A stretch of DNA of 64,000 bases from Companilactobacillus huachuanensis (GTDB lineage: Bacteria > Bacillota > Bacilli > Lactobacillales > Lactobacillaceae): positions 51,036 through 115,035 of the forward strand of contig NZ_BJDF01000010.1 of the NCBI RefSeq assembly GCF_005404815.1. The letters are read 5' to 3'. The translations under genes were made by a program, and so were the position numbers. A model generated the notes under the pieces. The model had not been told where the DNA came from. It searched no databases and saw nothing but the letters and a program-made list of their open reading frames with translations. Positions 63,820 through 64,000 of this stretch are shown piece by piece (the stretch's first letter is position 1; each line of letters begins with the position of its first letter).

Positions 63820-63837
63820 TTTATTATATATATATAT

Positions 63838-63930
63838 GCCGCCTCCGATTGTCAGTAAATATAGTCCGCTGTGGGGACCGGTCCGAGCCAAGGTCTCGCA
63901 CGAGGCTGCTGAAAAAGTCCATAAGATATT
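63838..63930 (+). repeat. GCCTCCG dispersed repeat (family G), copy G2
   Basis: Begins GCCGCCTCCGATTGTCAG, then ATAGTCCGCTGTGGGGACC, CGAGCCAAGGTCTCGCACGAG. Matches G1 (42128) in block order and is much more GC-rich than its surroundings. It contains the hairpin GGTCTCG/CGAG-like pairing. Confidence 0.5.
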
Positions 63931-63943
63931 TATAATGTTTTTT

Positions 63944-63977
63944 AAGCATCCAGTTATGGGTGCTTTTTTGATATAAT
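63944..63977 (+). terminator. Terminator-like hairpin near the right edge
   Basis: Stem AAGCATCC/GGGTGCTT, then TTTTTT. A TATAAT (63971-63976) and a GAGGT follow, so a new unit may begin at the window end. Confidence 0.6.
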
Positions 63978-64000
63978 CCACTTAATGAGGTAGATGACTA

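Overview
The window is a chromosomal segment of a low-GC Gram-positive bacterium of the family Lactobacillaceae. I infer this from the gene order (rplU-prp-rpmA, the yqeG-yqeH-yhbY-nadD-yqeK-rsfS-yqeM chain, polA-mutM-coaE-nrdR-dnaB-dnaI, ecsAB-hit-prsA), T-box and ribosomal-protein leaders, strong GGAGG ribosome binding sites and AT-rich intergenic DNA. A Companilactobacillus-like species is my best guess, but the species cannot be settled by reading. About nine tenths of the genes lie on the minus strand. No phage, plasmid, CRISPR array or transposase gene is visible.

Layout. 1-6.2 kb: xseA (cut by the window edge), folD, nusB, asp23, efp, rpmA, prp, rplU and a large membrane protein. 6.3-14.8 kb: accessory stretch with an esterase, small proteins, two identical tRNA-Arg genes flanking a DJ-1/PfpI gene, a CDF metal exporter, a PLP enzyme and miaA. 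14.9-26.9 kb: glucose/rhomboid/folate operon, rpmG, class B PBP, greA, mltG, pheST with T-box, and an rRNA methyltransferase. 26.9-33 kb: acylphosphatase and yidC on the plus strand, then an envelope cluster (amidase, lipoprotein, two-component system). 33-42 kb: gnd, DUF177, tmcAL, the yqe operon, then infC-rpmI-rplT behind an L20-type leader. 42-47 kb: divergent oxidoreductase/MerR pair and thrS with T-box. 47-54 kb: replication and repair operon. 54-64 kb: MFS exporter, murC, ytpR, thioredoxin, trmB, ecsAB, hit and prsA.

The most unusual content is between the genes. At least nine copies or derivatives of one interspersed element (here family A) lie in the intergenic gaps. Full copies are about 320 bp, have terminal inverted repeats (CTRAAGGTTGAAAG) and 7-8 bp target duplications, and contain a long nested hairpin structure. 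Internal stems change in a compensatory way between copies while the incidental reading frame does not survive, which points to a structured RNA or single-stranded DNA carried on a MITE-like non-autonomous element. Several copies start exactly at the stop codon of a gene. A second dispersed family is a hairpin with an ACTGTAAT core (three copies, arms co-vary). A third, weaker family begins GCCTCCG (two copies).

Other notable points: infC appears to start with AUA, rsfS with UUG, and the MFS exporter has a terminator hairpin directly before its start. Unmentioned gaps hold only ordinary spacer.
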